Origin: Rhodococcus sp. HNM0563
GTDB lineage: Bacteria; Actinomycetota; Actinomycetes; Mycobacteriales; Mycobacteriaceae
Length of the DNA stretch: 64,000 nt
Assembly (NCBI RefSeq): GCF_012726195.1
Contig: NZ_JAASAF010000006.1
Location: 186,001 to 250,000, forward strand
Reading direction: 5' to 3'
The notes beneath the pieces are model-generated. The model was not told the origin of the DNA. It saw only the letters and a list, made by a program, of their open reading frames with translations, and did not search any database. Position numbers and translations under genes: made by a program. Shown piece after piece: positions 50,684-59,148 of this stretch (within the stretch, counting starts at the first letter, position 1; the number at the start of each line of letters is the position of its first letter).

Positions 50684-51058
50684 CTAAGGGGAACCGGGCG
50701 CGCGCGGACGGGGCCGACCTGCGGTGTCGGGGTGAGAGTGTCGGCGGAACTCACCGTGTAGACGTTGTTCCTCGCCTGTAGGGCCTCGAATGCTCCTACC
50801 GAAGGAAAACAGCGGATCGTCGACACGGACGGCGAGCAACAGTGTGGTGACAGCGACGACCGCAACCAGCAGACTCGCCAGCAACGCCGAGGTGTCTCCG
50901 GTGGAGATCGCTGCGACCGGCACGGCCAACGCGACAATCCAGGACAGAACGAAGAAAGCTACCTCCGCCCCGTTCCTCCACCCGTAACACACCCTCGTGA
51001 GTCTATTCGGCGCCGAGGCCAGATGCACCTTGCCAGGCCTGATTTCGGTGGCCGTCAC
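50684..51058 (-). CDS. small two-helix membrane protein upstream of ABC transporter
   Basis: A 124-residue protein. A basic N-terminus is followed by two hydrophobic helices (AEVAFFVLSWIVALAVPVAA and ALLASLLVAVVAVTTLLLAV, about residues 33-75), then a charged Arg/His/Pro-rich tail. No family is recognised. The GTG start is uncertain, with only a weak ribosome binding site. It lies 87 bp upstream of the ABC ATPase on the same strand and may be part of that transport operon. Confidence 0.5.
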   Translation of the reverse strand: MTATEIRPGKVHLASAPNRLTRVCYGWRNGAEVAFFVLSWIVALAVPVAAISTGDTSALLASLLVAVVAVTTLLLAVRVDDPLFSFGRSIRGPTGEEQRLHGEFRRHSHPDTAGRPRPRAPGSP

Positions 51059-51686
51059 CGTCCGGCGCCGTGTCGTCACATGCCTGAACACATGTTCGAG
51101 TTGACGCGCGTCACACCACGTGGGACCATCCCTGCACCGACCTGAATACAGGTCGACCCCGGCTGGTGGTGGAACACCGAACCGGGGTCTGGGCACACGA
51201 CAGATTGGACCTGTCATGCACCGTAGGGTGGAGTCTATCCACACGCCCCCAGGGGGCGCTTCTCATGGTTCGGTCTTCGATACCGACCTTCTTCTTCACA
51301 CCCCGCCGGGGTCTTCGCTGACGTCCTGACTTCGTGAGCCTCTCGACCTACCCGTCGAGGGGCTCAAGGTGTTTGTGCTACGACGTGTGCGCGGGCCGGT
51401 CCGGTAGCCGCGGCACGTCGGGCATTCGTCGCTCGCCTCCCAGAGTCCGACGTCAGCGCTTCGACGCTGCGCGCAGGGGTGTCATTCCCGTGCGTGAAAC
51501 CGACTGGGCGCCAGTATCTTCGTCTCCGCAGCTGGCGGTGGAGCACCCGCTCGTGAGGGTCGACACGAACGACCGGGTCCAGCGTGAGCCGCACGTCTTC
51601 TGCGACGTGGGGCCAGAAGCGTTGGCCGAGATGGTCTATCGGGGTATGGCGACCGGGCAGCTGTGGGGAAGGGGCCGAAGGCAAGC
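51059..51686. other. 628-bp region without a confident gene
   Basis: Open frames exist on both strands but none shows recognisable protein features or a good ribosome binding site. Visible structures are a hairpin near 51241-51260 (CACGCCCCC paired with GGGGGCG) and a 12-bp inverted repeat at 51336-51347 with 51354-51365. Both could be terminators. The segment 51364-51684, minus strand, may be a decayed gene. Confidence 0.5.
51336..51365. terminator. hairpin in the 51-kb intergenic region
   Basis: GAGCCTCTCGAC pairs with GTCGAGGGGCTC (one G-T pair) around a 6-nt loop. No T run. Confidence 0.45.
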
Positions 51687-52607
51687 TCAGCGACCCGTAG
51701 GGTCTCCGCTACCGCCCTCCACCAGACGGGAGATTCCGTCGAGCATCGTCGCGAGTGCCGTGGTGAACAGGACGTCGAGATCGAAGTCCCCGGTGGCCCC
51801 GAGGAACACCTTCGCCGAATACGGGTACGGGCCGGATTCGATGAGCGCAGTGCCGCGGTCGTGATGGCGGCGCATCCAACGGTCCTGGTCCATACCGGTT
51901 TCCGCCTGTTCGTACGCCTCCGTCTCGAGGCTGGCGGCCGTGCCGTGTACCAGATTGAACAACGCGATGTGAAGGACGAACACGCGGTCGGGGCTCAGCC
52001 CCAGTTCGGAGAGCACCCGCAGGTTCCATTCCGAATAGCGCAGCTGGTTCGGCCCCGCATAGGGCCGTGTCAGGGACGAAGTGCGCGCCAGCCACGGATG
52101 TCTCCGGTACACACTCCACAGCGCGGCCATCGACACTTCGAGTTGCTGCCGCCAGGTGCCTTCCGGTACGTCCGGGAGGGTGATGTCCCCGAAGGCTGCG
52201 TCCCGCATCAGCAGAAACAGCTCCTCCTTGTTCACGACGTGCCGGTACAGCGACATGGGCGCAAGGTCGAGCTCGGCGGCGATGCGTCGCATCGACACGG
52301 CCGCGATGCCCTCGGTATCGGCGATCCGCATGGCGCACCGCACGATCAGTGCTCGCCGCGTGAATTGTAGGACGGCAGGCTCGGTGACGTCGGTGGAGGT
52401 CACGGAAACCACGGTGCCGACGCCGGGCACCACTTCGACAAGGCCGCGACTGCGCAGTTCGGCCAATGCCTTGGTAGCGGTGGCCATGGCGACCCCCCAC
52501 TCGGCGACGATCTTCCTGGTCGACGGAACGAGCTGCCCAGGACGAAGGGAACCCGAGACGATGCGGTCGCGCAGCGCTTCGGCGATCTGTAGGTAGGGCG
52601 GGTTCAT
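51687..52607 (-). CDS. GntR-TetR fusion transcriptional regulator
   Basis: A 306-residue regulator with two DNA-binding domains. A GntR-type winged helix (residues 1-70: YLQIAEALRDRIVSGSLRPG, then VPSTRKIVAEWGVAMATATK) precedes a TetR-type HTH (about 85-130: GIAAVSMRRIAAELDLAPMS, then LYRHVVNKEEL) with a TetR C-terminal ligand-binding domain. It is divergent from a FAD monooxygenase whose promoter region has three ACTAGT-centred repeats, so it probably represses that gene and itself until a ligand binds. Confidence 0.9.
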   Translation of the reverse strand: MNPPYLQIAEALRDRIVSGSLRPGQLVPSTRKIVAEWGVAMATATKALAELRSRGLVEVVPGVGTVVSVTSTDVTEPAVLQFTRRALIVRCAMRIADTEGIAAVSMRRIAAELDLAPMSLYRHVVNKEELFLLMRDAAFGDITLPDVPEGTWRQQLEVSMAALWSVYRRHPWLARTSSLTRPYAGPNQLRYSEWNLRVLSELGLSPDRVFVLHIALFNLVHGTAASLETEAYEQAETGMDQDRWMRRHHDRGTALIESGPYPYSAKVFLGATGDFDLDVLFTTALATMLDGISRLVEGGSGDPTGR

Positions 52608-52622
52608 CGGGCTCCTCCAGCT

Positions 52623-52729
52623 GTACTAGTGCAGTGCGCACATCTGTCCTGAATGTTCAGGGCCGTACTAGTGCACTGACTCCGAGAATCACTGTTTTCG
52701 CTGTTCAGATCACTAGTAGTGCGCATGCG
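52623..52729. promoter_or_regulatory. operator candidates for the GntR-TetR regulator
   Basis: The divergent promoter holds GTACTAGTGCA (52623-52633), GTACTAGTGCACTG (52665-52678) and CACTAGTAGTGCGCA (from 52711), all built on ACTAGT with GTGC flanks. TAGATT at 52737-52742 could be the monooxygenase -10, which puts the third copy at its -35. Confidence 0.65.
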
Positions 52730-52796
52730 TACATCGTAGATTCACCAGTGGGCCCCAGAACAGTCGAACGGCCCGACAAGACGAGAAGGAGTCGAG

Positions 52797-54029
52797 ATGT
52801 CGCACCGCCGTAGCGCCCTCATCAGCGGAGCCGGAATTGCCGGACCCGCCCTCGCCTACTGGCTCAACGAATACGGATGGCAGGTCACGGTGGTCGAAGC
52901 CGCGCCCGGCATCCGACCCGGCGGACAGACCGTCGACCTCCGCGGCGCCGGAAGAACCGTCATCGAAAGGATGGGGCTCATGCCGGCAGCCCGCGCGGCA
53001 TGCGTGGAACAGAAAGGGATCGCCTGGGTCGACGCCTCGGGCAGGCACCGCTCCGAGATGCCCGTCGACGCGTTCGGCGGCGACGGCATCGTGAGCGAGG
53101 TCGAAATCCTCCGCGGGGATCTTGCGTCGCTTCTGTACTCGGCCGCAGATGATCACGTCGAGTACCTCTTCGGTACTCGCATCACCGCGCTCGACGACAA
53201 CGGCGACGAGGTGACGGTCACGCTGTCCGACGGCACCGTTCGCACCGTCGATCTCGTATTCGGCGCCGACGGCCCGCATTCGGCGGTGCGCCGCACAGTA
53301 TTCGGGCCCGAGAAGGACGTCGTGCATCCCGTCGGTGGCTACACCGCCTGGTTCACTGCGCCGAGCACGTCGATGGACACACAGGGCTGGTACGAGATGT
53401 TCCAGGCCCCAGGCGGACTGGTCGCATCGATCCGCCCCGATACCGATCCCACGCGAATGAAGGCATCACTGGCATTCGCATCCGAACCCCTGATGTACGA
53501 CCGCAACGATATCGACGCTCAACGCAGCCTCATCGCCGAACATTTCGCCGGTACCGGCTGGCACGCACCACAGTTGGCCGAGGCGGCGCGCACCGCCGAG
53601 GACTTCTACCTCGACGCGCTCGTCCAGGTGCGGATGGACAGCTGGACGAGCGGACGCGTCGCGCTCGTCGGGGACGCCGGCTACTGCCCCTGCCCGCTCA
53701 CGGGCATGGGAACCAGCCTGGCACTCGTGGGTGCGTACGTCCTCGCCGGTGAATTGGCAGCAGCCGACGGCGATCACCGCCGCGCCTTCGCGCGTTACGA
53801 GCAGGTCCTGCGCCCGTACGTGGAGCAGGGGCAACAGATGCCGGGTGGTGGCATGAAGATGTATGCGCCGAAAAGCGCCTTCGTGATCGGCCTCGGTCAG
53901 ATGCTCAACCGCGCCATCACCAGTCGCGTCCTCCAGCCGCTGGCGCGGAAGATGTTCTTCTCCCACGCGGAGAACATCGAACTCCCCAACTATTCGACCG
54001 CGCGCGAACAGCAGACGTCCGAACAGTAG
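52797..54029 (+). CDS. FAD-dependent monooxygenase
   Basis: A 410-residue flavoprotein of the PHBH/TetX-like class A group. GAGIAGPALAYWLNE (residues 11-25) binds FAD ADP-ribose, FGADGPHSAVRR is the DG motif, and GDAGYCPCPLTGMGTSLAL is the GD motif near residue 298. It would hydroxylate an aromatic or polyketide-like compound, or a drug. GAAGGAG precedes the ATG. The divergent regulator suggests substrate-inducible expression. Confidence 0.92.
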   Translation: MSHRRSALISGAGIAGPALAYWLNEYGWQVTVVEAAPGIRPGGQTVDLRGAGRTVIERMGLMPAARAACVEQKGIAWVDASGRHRSEMPVDAFGGDGIVSEVEILRGDLASLLYSAADDHVEYLFGTRITALDDNGDEVTVTLSDGTVRTVDLVFGADGPHSAVRRTVFGPEKDVVHPVGGYTAWFTAPSTSMDTQGWYEMFQAPGGLVASIRPDTDPTRMKASLAFASEPLMYDRNDIDAQRSLIAEHFAGTGWHAPQLAEAARTAEDFYLDALVQVRMDSWTSGRVALVGDAGYCPCPLTGMGTSLALVGAYVLAGELAAADGDHRRAFARYEQVLRPYVEQGQQMPGGGMKMYAPKSAFVIGLGQMLNRAITSRVLQPLARKMFFSHAENIELPNYSTAREQQTSEQ

Positions 54030-54060
54030 CGATCCACCCGGTAAGGGGATCGATGACAGG

Positions 54061-54432
54061 TCACCCGCCCGCGCGCTCGGCGAGGCTCAGCCCGACCAGC
54101 AGCACCACCACGATCGTCGTGGCACCGAGGAGCGGCCACACCCACATGCGTGCTCGCCGTCGCGCTGCACGGACGATACCCGCAACAGTGCCGATGCAGG
54201 CCACAGCAATTCCTCCCCACGTGACTGCGAATGCGGCGGTGAGATAACCCTCCTGGCAGCCTTCGGGGCCGCACGAATCCATCCCCATCGGAAACAGCAT
54301 GGAGAAGAAGAACGCAACGGCCGCGAAAACGATGGTCACGATGACGAACAGAACGGTCACGGCGGTATCGATCGTGGCGGGAGCGGAGCTGCGCGGGTCT
54401 TCGTCGCCGCGGCTGTGGCTCATCGAAGTCAT
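54061..54432 (-). CDS. hypothetical three-helix membrane protein
   Basis: A 123-residue protein with three membrane helices (about 24-47, 66-87 and 96-115). A short extracellular loop contains two Cys (DSCGPEGCQEG). The family is not recognised; related small proteins are frequent in Nocardiaceae. It is convergent with the monooxygenase gene. An alternative start at 54423 gives MSHSRGDE. Confidence 0.7.
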   Translation of the reverse strand: MTSMSHSRGDEDPRSSAPATIDTAVTVLFVIVTIVFAAVAFFFSMLFPMGMDSCGPEGCQEGYLTAAFAVTWGGIAVACIGTVAGIVRAARRRARMWVWPLLGATTIVVVLLVGLSLAERAGG

Positions 54433-54536
54433 ACGTCCATTGTCGGTGCTGCCGACGCGCTGTCCTGAGTGGTTCTACCCGAGTATCGAAGTGGCGTCTG
54501 CCGTGATCCCCGGGCACTATCGAATGCGACGAAGGG

Positions 54537-55025
54537 ATGACCACAGTGGTGAACGACGCGGATCTCGCACACCTGCATCGATGCATCGAACTCGCTGAGG
54601 AATCATTGGTCGCAGGCGACGAACCATTCGGCTCCGTACTTGTCGGCGCCGATGGCCGAGTCCTCGCAGAAGATCGCAACCGAATCGCCGACGGTGACCG
54701 CACTCGGCATCCCGAATTCGCACTTGCCAGGTGGGCAGTGGAGAACATGACGCCCGACAGTCGCGCGGGCGCAACCGTCTACACCTCGGGAGAACACTGC
54801 CCGATGTGCGCAGCTGCGCACGGGTGGGTCGGTCTCGGCAGAATCGTCTACGTCGCATCGTCTCGGCAGCTCACCGAGTGGCTCGAGGAAATGGGCGTTC
54901 CACCGGCGCCGGTGCGGCCCCTGGCGATCCACGAGGTCGCGCCCGGCGTCATCGTCGAGGGTCCGGCACCGGAACTGGAGGACGCGATCCGTCGGTTGCA
55001 TCGCCGATGCCACCTCGGTGAGTGA
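54537..55025 (+). CDS. nucleoside/cytidine deaminase family protein
   Basis: A 162-residue zinc deaminase. The H58-P-E60 motif and C88-PM-C91 provide the zinc ligands and the catalytic Glu. The layout matches guanine/cytidine deaminases of the tRNA-adenosine/guanine deaminase branch rather than free cytidine deaminase. GEHCPMCAAAHGW follows the family. The start at 54537 has GAAGGG very close; GTG at 54546 would be better spaced. The substrate is not resolvable from sequence. Confidence 0.88.
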   Translation: MTTVVNDADLAHLHRCIELAEESLVAGDEPFGSVLVGADGRVLAEDRNRIADGDRTRHPEFALARWAVENMTPDSRAGATVYTSGEHCPMCAAAHGWVGLGRIVYVASSRQLTEWLEEMGVPPAPVRPLAIHEVAPGVIVEGPAPELEDAIRRLHRRCHLGE

Positions 55026-55039
55026 AAAGTGTGCGGAAA

Positions 55040-55477
55040 TCAGGGCGCCACGGGATAGTGGCTGGTGATCGCCACCCGATTCCACGCGTTCATCACGATC
55101 GCGAGCCAGCTCACCGCTGACGCTTGTTCGGCGCTCAACGATCCGTCGTCCCACGCATCCGTCTCCGGAACGGGCAACCGGGTGACCTGCTCGGCGAGGG
55201 CGAGCGCGGCCCGCTCCTGAGCTGTGAAGTACTGAGACTCCCACCAGGCCGCGACCACGGCCAGCCGGTCGGTCGTCTCACCCTTGTCCAGTGCGTCGCG
55301 CGTGTGCATCCGTAAGCAGAATGCGCAACCGTTGATCTGCGATATTCGGATCTTGACCAGTTCGGCCAAGAGCGGATCCAGACCCGCGTTCTTCACCGCG
55401 GTCTCGGCTTGCTCATTGAGACCGACCAGTTGCTGGTACGCAGCCGGATGCAGCTTGCTGAGGTTCACATCGCTCAT
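55040..55477 (-). CDS. AhpD-like carboxymuconolactone decarboxylase family protein
   Basis: A 145-residue all-alpha protein with the AhpD redox motif C51-AF-C54 and His58, followed by HTRDALDKGE. It probably acts as an alkylhydroperoxidase-type disulfide reductase. It converges with the deaminase gene. Confidence 0.9.
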   Translation of the reverse strand: MSDVNLSKLHPAAYQQLVGLNEQAETAVKNAGLDPLLAELVKIRISQINGCAFCLRMHTRDALDKGETTDRLAVVAAWWESQYFTAQERAALALAEQVTRLPVPETDAWDDGSLSAEQASAVSWLAIVMNAWNRVAITSHYPVAP

Positions 55478-55669
55478 CTGTCGCCCTCGTGTTCGTGCTG
55501 TGCTGAGAATGCGCGGGACTGCGCTGACAAACTAGCCGAATCGCCGGTGTGCCGTGGGCCGAATCGTATTCGAAGCGAATGAAAACGTTCCGGGGAGCAC
55601 GGTGGAAGTGGAGGATGGCGGGTGCCGTCGTCTCCCGAACAGTGACCTCCGAAGGATTGGAAGGTGAGC

Positions 55670-56173
55670 ATGTCGATCGTCGTCGTTGCGGGTAATCCCA
55701 AGCCCGGCTCTCGAACTCTCGATGCCGGAGTTCGGCTTGCGACCGCACTGACCGGCCGGGAACCCGACCATGTGATCGACGTGATCAGCCTCGGTGCAGG
55801 TCTTCTCGGGTGGGGTGACGAGGACGTTGCTGCCGCTGTGTCGACTGTTTCCGAGGCCGCTCTGGTCGTGTTCGCCAGTCCGACGTTCAAGGCAACCTAC
55901 ACCGGTGTGCTGAAACTGTTCCTCGATCAATTCGCCACCGGCGACGGATTGCGCGATGTCGTCGCGGTACCGCTCATGCTTGGCGCAGGCCCGGCGCACG
56001 CACTCGCGCCAGACCTGCTGCTCAAGCCGGTACTGGTGGAACTGGGTGCGACGACACCGGCGCCAGGGCTGTATCTCCTCGACTCGACCTATACGACGGA
56101 CAACGCAATCGCCGATTACGCCGAACGTTGGGCGCGGGGGGTGACTGCGGCAGTCCGCACGGAGGCGTCTTGA
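55670..56173 (+). CDS. NADPH-dependent FMN reductase
   Basis: A 167-residue flavodoxin-like reductase. The N-terminal VVVAGNPKPGSRTLDAG loop binds FMN phosphate, and FASPTFKATYTGVLKLFLDQ is the typical second motif. It resembles SsuE/MsuE flavin reductases that supply reduced flavin to monooxygenases. ATG at 55670 has GGAAGG at 5 nt; a GTG at 55664 is too close to that site. Confidence 0.9.
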   Translation: MSIVVVAGNPKPGSRTLDAGVRLATALTGREPDHVIDVISLGAGLLGWGDEDVAAAVSTVSEAALVVFASPTFKATYTGVLKLFLDQFATGDGLRDVVAVPLMLGAGPAHALAPDLLLKPVLVELGATTPAPGLYLLDSTYTTDNAIADYAERWARGVTAAVRTEAS

Positions 56174-56261
56174 ACGCACTTCGACCACTTGGCCGTGTTT
56201 GTCCGTTCTTCCACACCTGGGGATAAGTGTGTGAGCAATGTGCACGACGATCCGCACTCTT

Positions 56262-56792
56262 TCAGCGCAACGCGGTGTCCAGAACGGCCATGAGTTGTGC
56301 AGCACGGCTTCTGCTGGTCGGTGCCGTTGGGTACCGGCACAGAACGTCGATCAACACCGGAGTTGCTCGCATGCGCGCCTTCTCGATCATCTCGTGACCG
56401 ACGGCCGGGTCGTCGCCGGCCTCGATCTCTGCGATACGTGCCGCATTGGCTGCCGCCCGAAGGATGTGCCCGACCTGGTGGGCTTTCGCGATGGGATGCA
56501 GATAGGCCGCGGCGGCGGCGTCGCCTGCGGCTTGTGCGGCCAGTCGCGCGACCTCGGTGGGAGCGTCCGCGGCTGCGCGATGCGCATCCATCGAGGTGAT
56601 GCGTTGAAGTTTCGTTCGGCGTGCACCGCCGATGAACTCCCAGGCAGCGTCCAAGGCGGCACGAGGTCGAGGATCGTCGGGCCTGACGGCCTCGAACCGG
56701 GAGAGCACCTCATGCGCGGACTCGGCGACGTAACGAGCAACCACCCGCAATTCGTCGTGTGTCAGTTCGAAGTCGCCGGTCACCGACGTCAT
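56262..56792 (-). CDS. Imm-5-like putative immunity protein
   Basis: A 176-residue helical protein: LTHDELRVVARYVAESAHEV, PRPRAALDAAWEFIGGA, RITSMDAHRAA and AYLHPIAKAHQVGHILRAAA. These match an actinobacterial family described as Imm-5-like immunity proteins (often misannotated as SbcC). No toxin, secretion gene or polymorphic-toxin fragment is visible next to it, so it is an orphan. Function is inferred from family only. Confidence 0.72.
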   Translation of the reverse strand: MTSVTGDFELTHDELRVVARYVAESAHEVLSRFEAVRPDDPRPRAALDAAWEFIGGARRTKLQRITSMDAHRAAADAPTEVARLAAQAAGDAAAAAYLHPIAKAHQVGHILRAAANAARIAEIEAGDDPAVGHEMIEKARMRATPVLIDVLCRYPTAPTSRSRAAQLMAVLDTALR

Positions 56793-56895
56793 GGCTCGGT
56801 CCTCCCTCGTCGAACTCGCCCGATCGGCACCGCGCCGCCGTCAACCGACCCACAATGGGTGACAGCATGTCCGTCGTCGACGAAGGGATGTCCCA

Positions 56896-57084
56896 GTGGA
56901 TCGATACGAACTCCCGCAAACGGTTCGCCGATCGTCGAAGGAGGTGCAGGAACTGTACGGTACTGCCTACGAAGCAGCGGTCAAGCGGGTCGGGGAGGGC
57001 GAGGACGCCGAGCGTGCAGCCTACGGGGCGGTCAAGGAGAAGTACGACCTCGAGAACGACCATTGGGTGCCGAAGCAGGATTGA
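56896..57084 (+). CDS. ChaB family protein
   Basis: A 62-residue protein with the ChaB fold: an N-terminal LP segment (YELPQTVRRSSKEVQELYGT) and a helix ending in GAVKEKYDLEND. ChaB is proposed to regulate the ChaA cation antiporter in enterics; here the partner is absent. GTG start with GAAGGG 9 nt upstream. Confidence 0.85.
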   Translation: MDRYELPQTVRRSSKEVQELYGTAYEAAVKRVGEGEDAERAAYGAVKEKYDLENDHWVPKQD

Positions 57085-57108
57085 TATTCGGCAGCTGTAG
57101 ACGCCGGA

Positions 57109-57121
57109 TACGGTGAGGTGT
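57109..57121 (+). promoter_or_regulatory. -10 element for leaderless mRNA of 57122 gene
   Basis: TACGGT (57109-57114) ends 7 nt before the ATG at 57122, consistent with a leaderless transcript. Confidence 0.4.
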
Positions 57122-57472
57122 ATGAGCGCTGTTCCGAGCCACTGGATTCCGCACCGTCGCGAGGACGGTGAAGTCATCGGTTGGATCGACCTGGAGTCAC
57201 AGGAACCGGAGATGATTCCCATCGACCGCCTGGGCCGGCCCCTCGAGCCGGTCTCCGACTGGACGACGGCCGAGGAAGTACTCGAAGACCGTGGCCTTCG
57301 ATTCCTCATGAATCGGTTCCATTACGACGGACATACAGTGCGGATCAGGCACCTCTACGACGACCGGGTGATCGTCACGACCGCGGTATCCGATGCTGTC
57401 GGTGATGTCGGGCAGGAGTTCACGCTGCCATTCCCGGTGGGCACGGACCTCAGTGAGATCCGAACGCGCTGA
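57122..57472 (+). CDS. hypothetical protein
   Basis: A 116-residue soluble acidic protein, probably beta-rich, without recognised motifs. It begins MSAVPSHWIPHRREDGEVIGWIDL and ends in FTLPFPVGTDLSEIRTR. Similar unnamed proteins occur in actinobacteria. The start was chosen for the -10 element just upstream; a GTG at 57113 would add three residues. It is convergent with the mycolyltransferase homologue. Confidence 0.65.
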   Translation: MSAVPSHWIPHRREDGEVIGWIDLESQEPEMIPIDRLGRPLEPVSDWTTAEEVLEDRGLRFLMNRFHYDGHTVRIRHLYDDRVIVTTAVSDAVGDVGQEFTLPFPVGTDLSEIRTR

Positions 57473-57483
57473 TCGGGCGGTCA

Positions 57484-58587
57484 CTATGCCGGTGGCAGAC
57501 CCAGCGCATCGGCGAGCAGCGGCCACGACTGATGGAACGCGTCCTGCCAGTACCCCCACGAATGAGTACCTCGAGGCTGCAGGTCGAATGTCGCGGGAAT
57601 GTCGAGTTCGTTCAAGCGGTTCTTCAGGTTCGTCGTGCACCAGTGCACCGCCGCCTCGATCACACCACCGACCACGACCTGGTTCGCCAGCGCAAGCGCC
57701 TGATCCTCGACACTCGCATCCGGTTCTACGACCGTGAACTCATTGCCGAGAGTTTCGTGCGGTCCGGGCAGGCCGGTGGCGTCGGAGATGAACAGCTTGG
57801 TTCCGCGCAGGCCCTCGGCGTTGACCACCGGATCGTTCTCCACCCACGCCGGATCGTCGTCCTCGCCCCACATGTTGCGCACATCGCCGCCGCCCCATGT
57901 CTCGACGACGAGTTTGACGAACTCCCTGCCGATGGGGTCCGACGTTTGTGCGCACCCGCTGTAACCCGCTGCTGCGGAGTAGAAGCCCGGTTTGGCGATC
58001 GCGTATTGCAACACGGCGGTGGCAGTCATCGAGTTCGCCGCGATGGCCTGTATGCCGTTGGTGCCCAGCGCGGCATCGATCAGCGGCGGAAGCTCCTCGA
58101 GGAAGAACGTCTGCCACTTGTTGAGACCGAGGTTTGGATCTTCCCGTTTCCAGTCGGTGTAGTACGAGAATGCGCCGCCGATGGGCATGACCACGTTGAC
58201 ATCTTGTGTTTCCAGAAAATCGCCGACGTCGGTGTTGGCCCACCACGTTGCGGCATCGGTACCACCTCCGGCACCGTTGACCAGGTACAGCACGGGCCGG
58301 GCCTGGGAGGCGTCCCGTGGTCGCTGGACCCGGACGGGGATGTTCTTGTCCATCGCTGCGGAATAGACCTGCAGTGTCAGATGCTGTCCGTCGATCTCGC
58401 TCGAGACGATCCGGGAGTCGTCCGGCGACACCGGGTCTGCGAGCAGTGATTGTGTCGCAACGATGGGGTCGTTCGGCGGTTGCTCCTGTGCGAATGCGAT
58501 GCCGCTACCGGCAGCGGCCGCCACCATCGTCGCGATTGCTCCGGAGACGACGATGCTCTTGACTCTCCCTTTCGATATCGACCGCAT
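57484..58587 (-). CDS. secreted antigen-85-like mycolyltransferase/esterase
   Basis: A 367-residue exported alpha/beta-hydrolase. The signal peptide spans about 1-33. It has VLYLVNGAGGG and a nucleophile elbow ANSMTATAVLQYA (Ser186), DVRNMWGEDDDPAW and a C-terminal GTHSWGYWQ with the catalytic His near 342. The pattern matches the mycolata Ag85/corynomycolyltransferase family, which attaches mycolates to trehalose or arabinogalactan. Trehalose specificity cannot be assumed. It lies in accessory DNA away from the known fbp loci. Confidence 0.87.
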   Translation of the reverse strand: MRSISKGRVKSIVVSGAIATMVAAAAGSGIAFAQEQPPNDPIVATQSLLADPVSPDDSRIVSSEIDGQHLTLQVYSAAMDKNIPVRVQRPRDASQARPVLYLVNGAGGGTDAATWWANTDVGDFLETQDVNVVMPIGGAFSYYTDWKREDPNLGLNKWQTFFLEELPPLIDAALGTNGIQAIAANSMTATAVLQYAIAKPGFYSAAAGYSGCAQTSDPIGREFVKLVVETWGGGDVRNMWGEDDDPAWVENDPVVNAEGLRGTKLFISDATGLPGPHETLGNEFTVVEPDASVEDQALALANQVVVGGVIEAAVHWCTTNLKNRLNELDIPATFDLQPRGTHSWGYWQDAFHQSWPLLADALGLPPA

Positions 58588-58811
58588 CTCGGTCCTTCCT
58601 CTAATGGTTCAGCCGGCGAGAGTTCCGTGCAGCGCGAGTGTGATGAGACCGAGTATCGACATGGTAGCCATGATGCCCCTCCACCCGCACTTCATTCGAC
58701 ATCGTGAAGTGTTGCCCGGCCGTGTCATTGGTTGTAACGCAGTTCTCTCGACCGCGATACGTAGTTGCACTGTCAAGATCAACACAACGTCACAACGTAG
58801 AGGGGTACTTC
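58588..58811. other. divergent intergenic region
   Basis: A 224-bp gap between two divergent secreted-protein genes. It should hold both promoters. No clear hexamer pair or operator was recognised. Confidence 0.4.
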
Positions 58812-59030
58812 ATGCTCAGAAAACTCGCTCTGGTCGGTGCTGTGGCTCTGTCGCTCGGCTTGGGTTCGGTGGGTACTGCTGCTGCGGAACCTGTGTCACC
58901 ACTTCCGGTCATCGACAACTGGGGGTGTGAAGCGGAACCACTACGGTGCCACGTTCTCAACCCCCTGCTGGCGATTCTCATTGGAATCGCGACCGGCTCG
59001 GCCGACGGCGGTGGCCTTACCGGCCCGTAA
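58812..59030 (+). CDS. small secreted hypothetical protein
   Basis: A 72-residue product. A clear signal peptide (LRKLALVGAVALSLGLGSVG, then AAAE, about 1-25) precedes a short mature part with two Cys (WGCEAEPLRCHVLNPLL) and a hydrophobic segment. Small exported proteins of this type are common in mycolata; function unknown. AGAGGGG lies upstream of the ATG. A hairpin terminator follows. Confidence 0.75.
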   Translation: MLRKLALVGAVALSLGLGSVGTAAAEPVSPLPVIDNWGCEAEPLRCHVLNPLLAILIGIATGSADGGGLTGP

Positions 59031-59040
59031 TCGGGTCCAG

Positions 59041-59074
59041 CGGCGCACCAGGAAGAACCCTGCCTGGTGCGCCG
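59041..59074 (+). terminator. terminator of the small secreted protein gene
   Basis: A 12-bp inverted repeat CGGCGCACCAGG (59041-59052) pairs with CCTGGTGCGCCG (59063-59074) around a 10-nt loop, 11 bp after the stop. Confidence 0.75.
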
Positions 59075-59148
59075 CCGGGGGCGATGACTTTTGCTGACGC
59101 GCGCAGTCTCAACTCTGTGCCATCAATGACGAGTGCGTGGAGGATCGA

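Noticed and set aside
51334-51864. 176-codon plus-strand frame and 106-codon minus-strand frame at 51364-51684
   Set aside because: Neither has a ribosome binding site, recognisable domain or convincing composition; the first also overlaps the regulator gene antisense.
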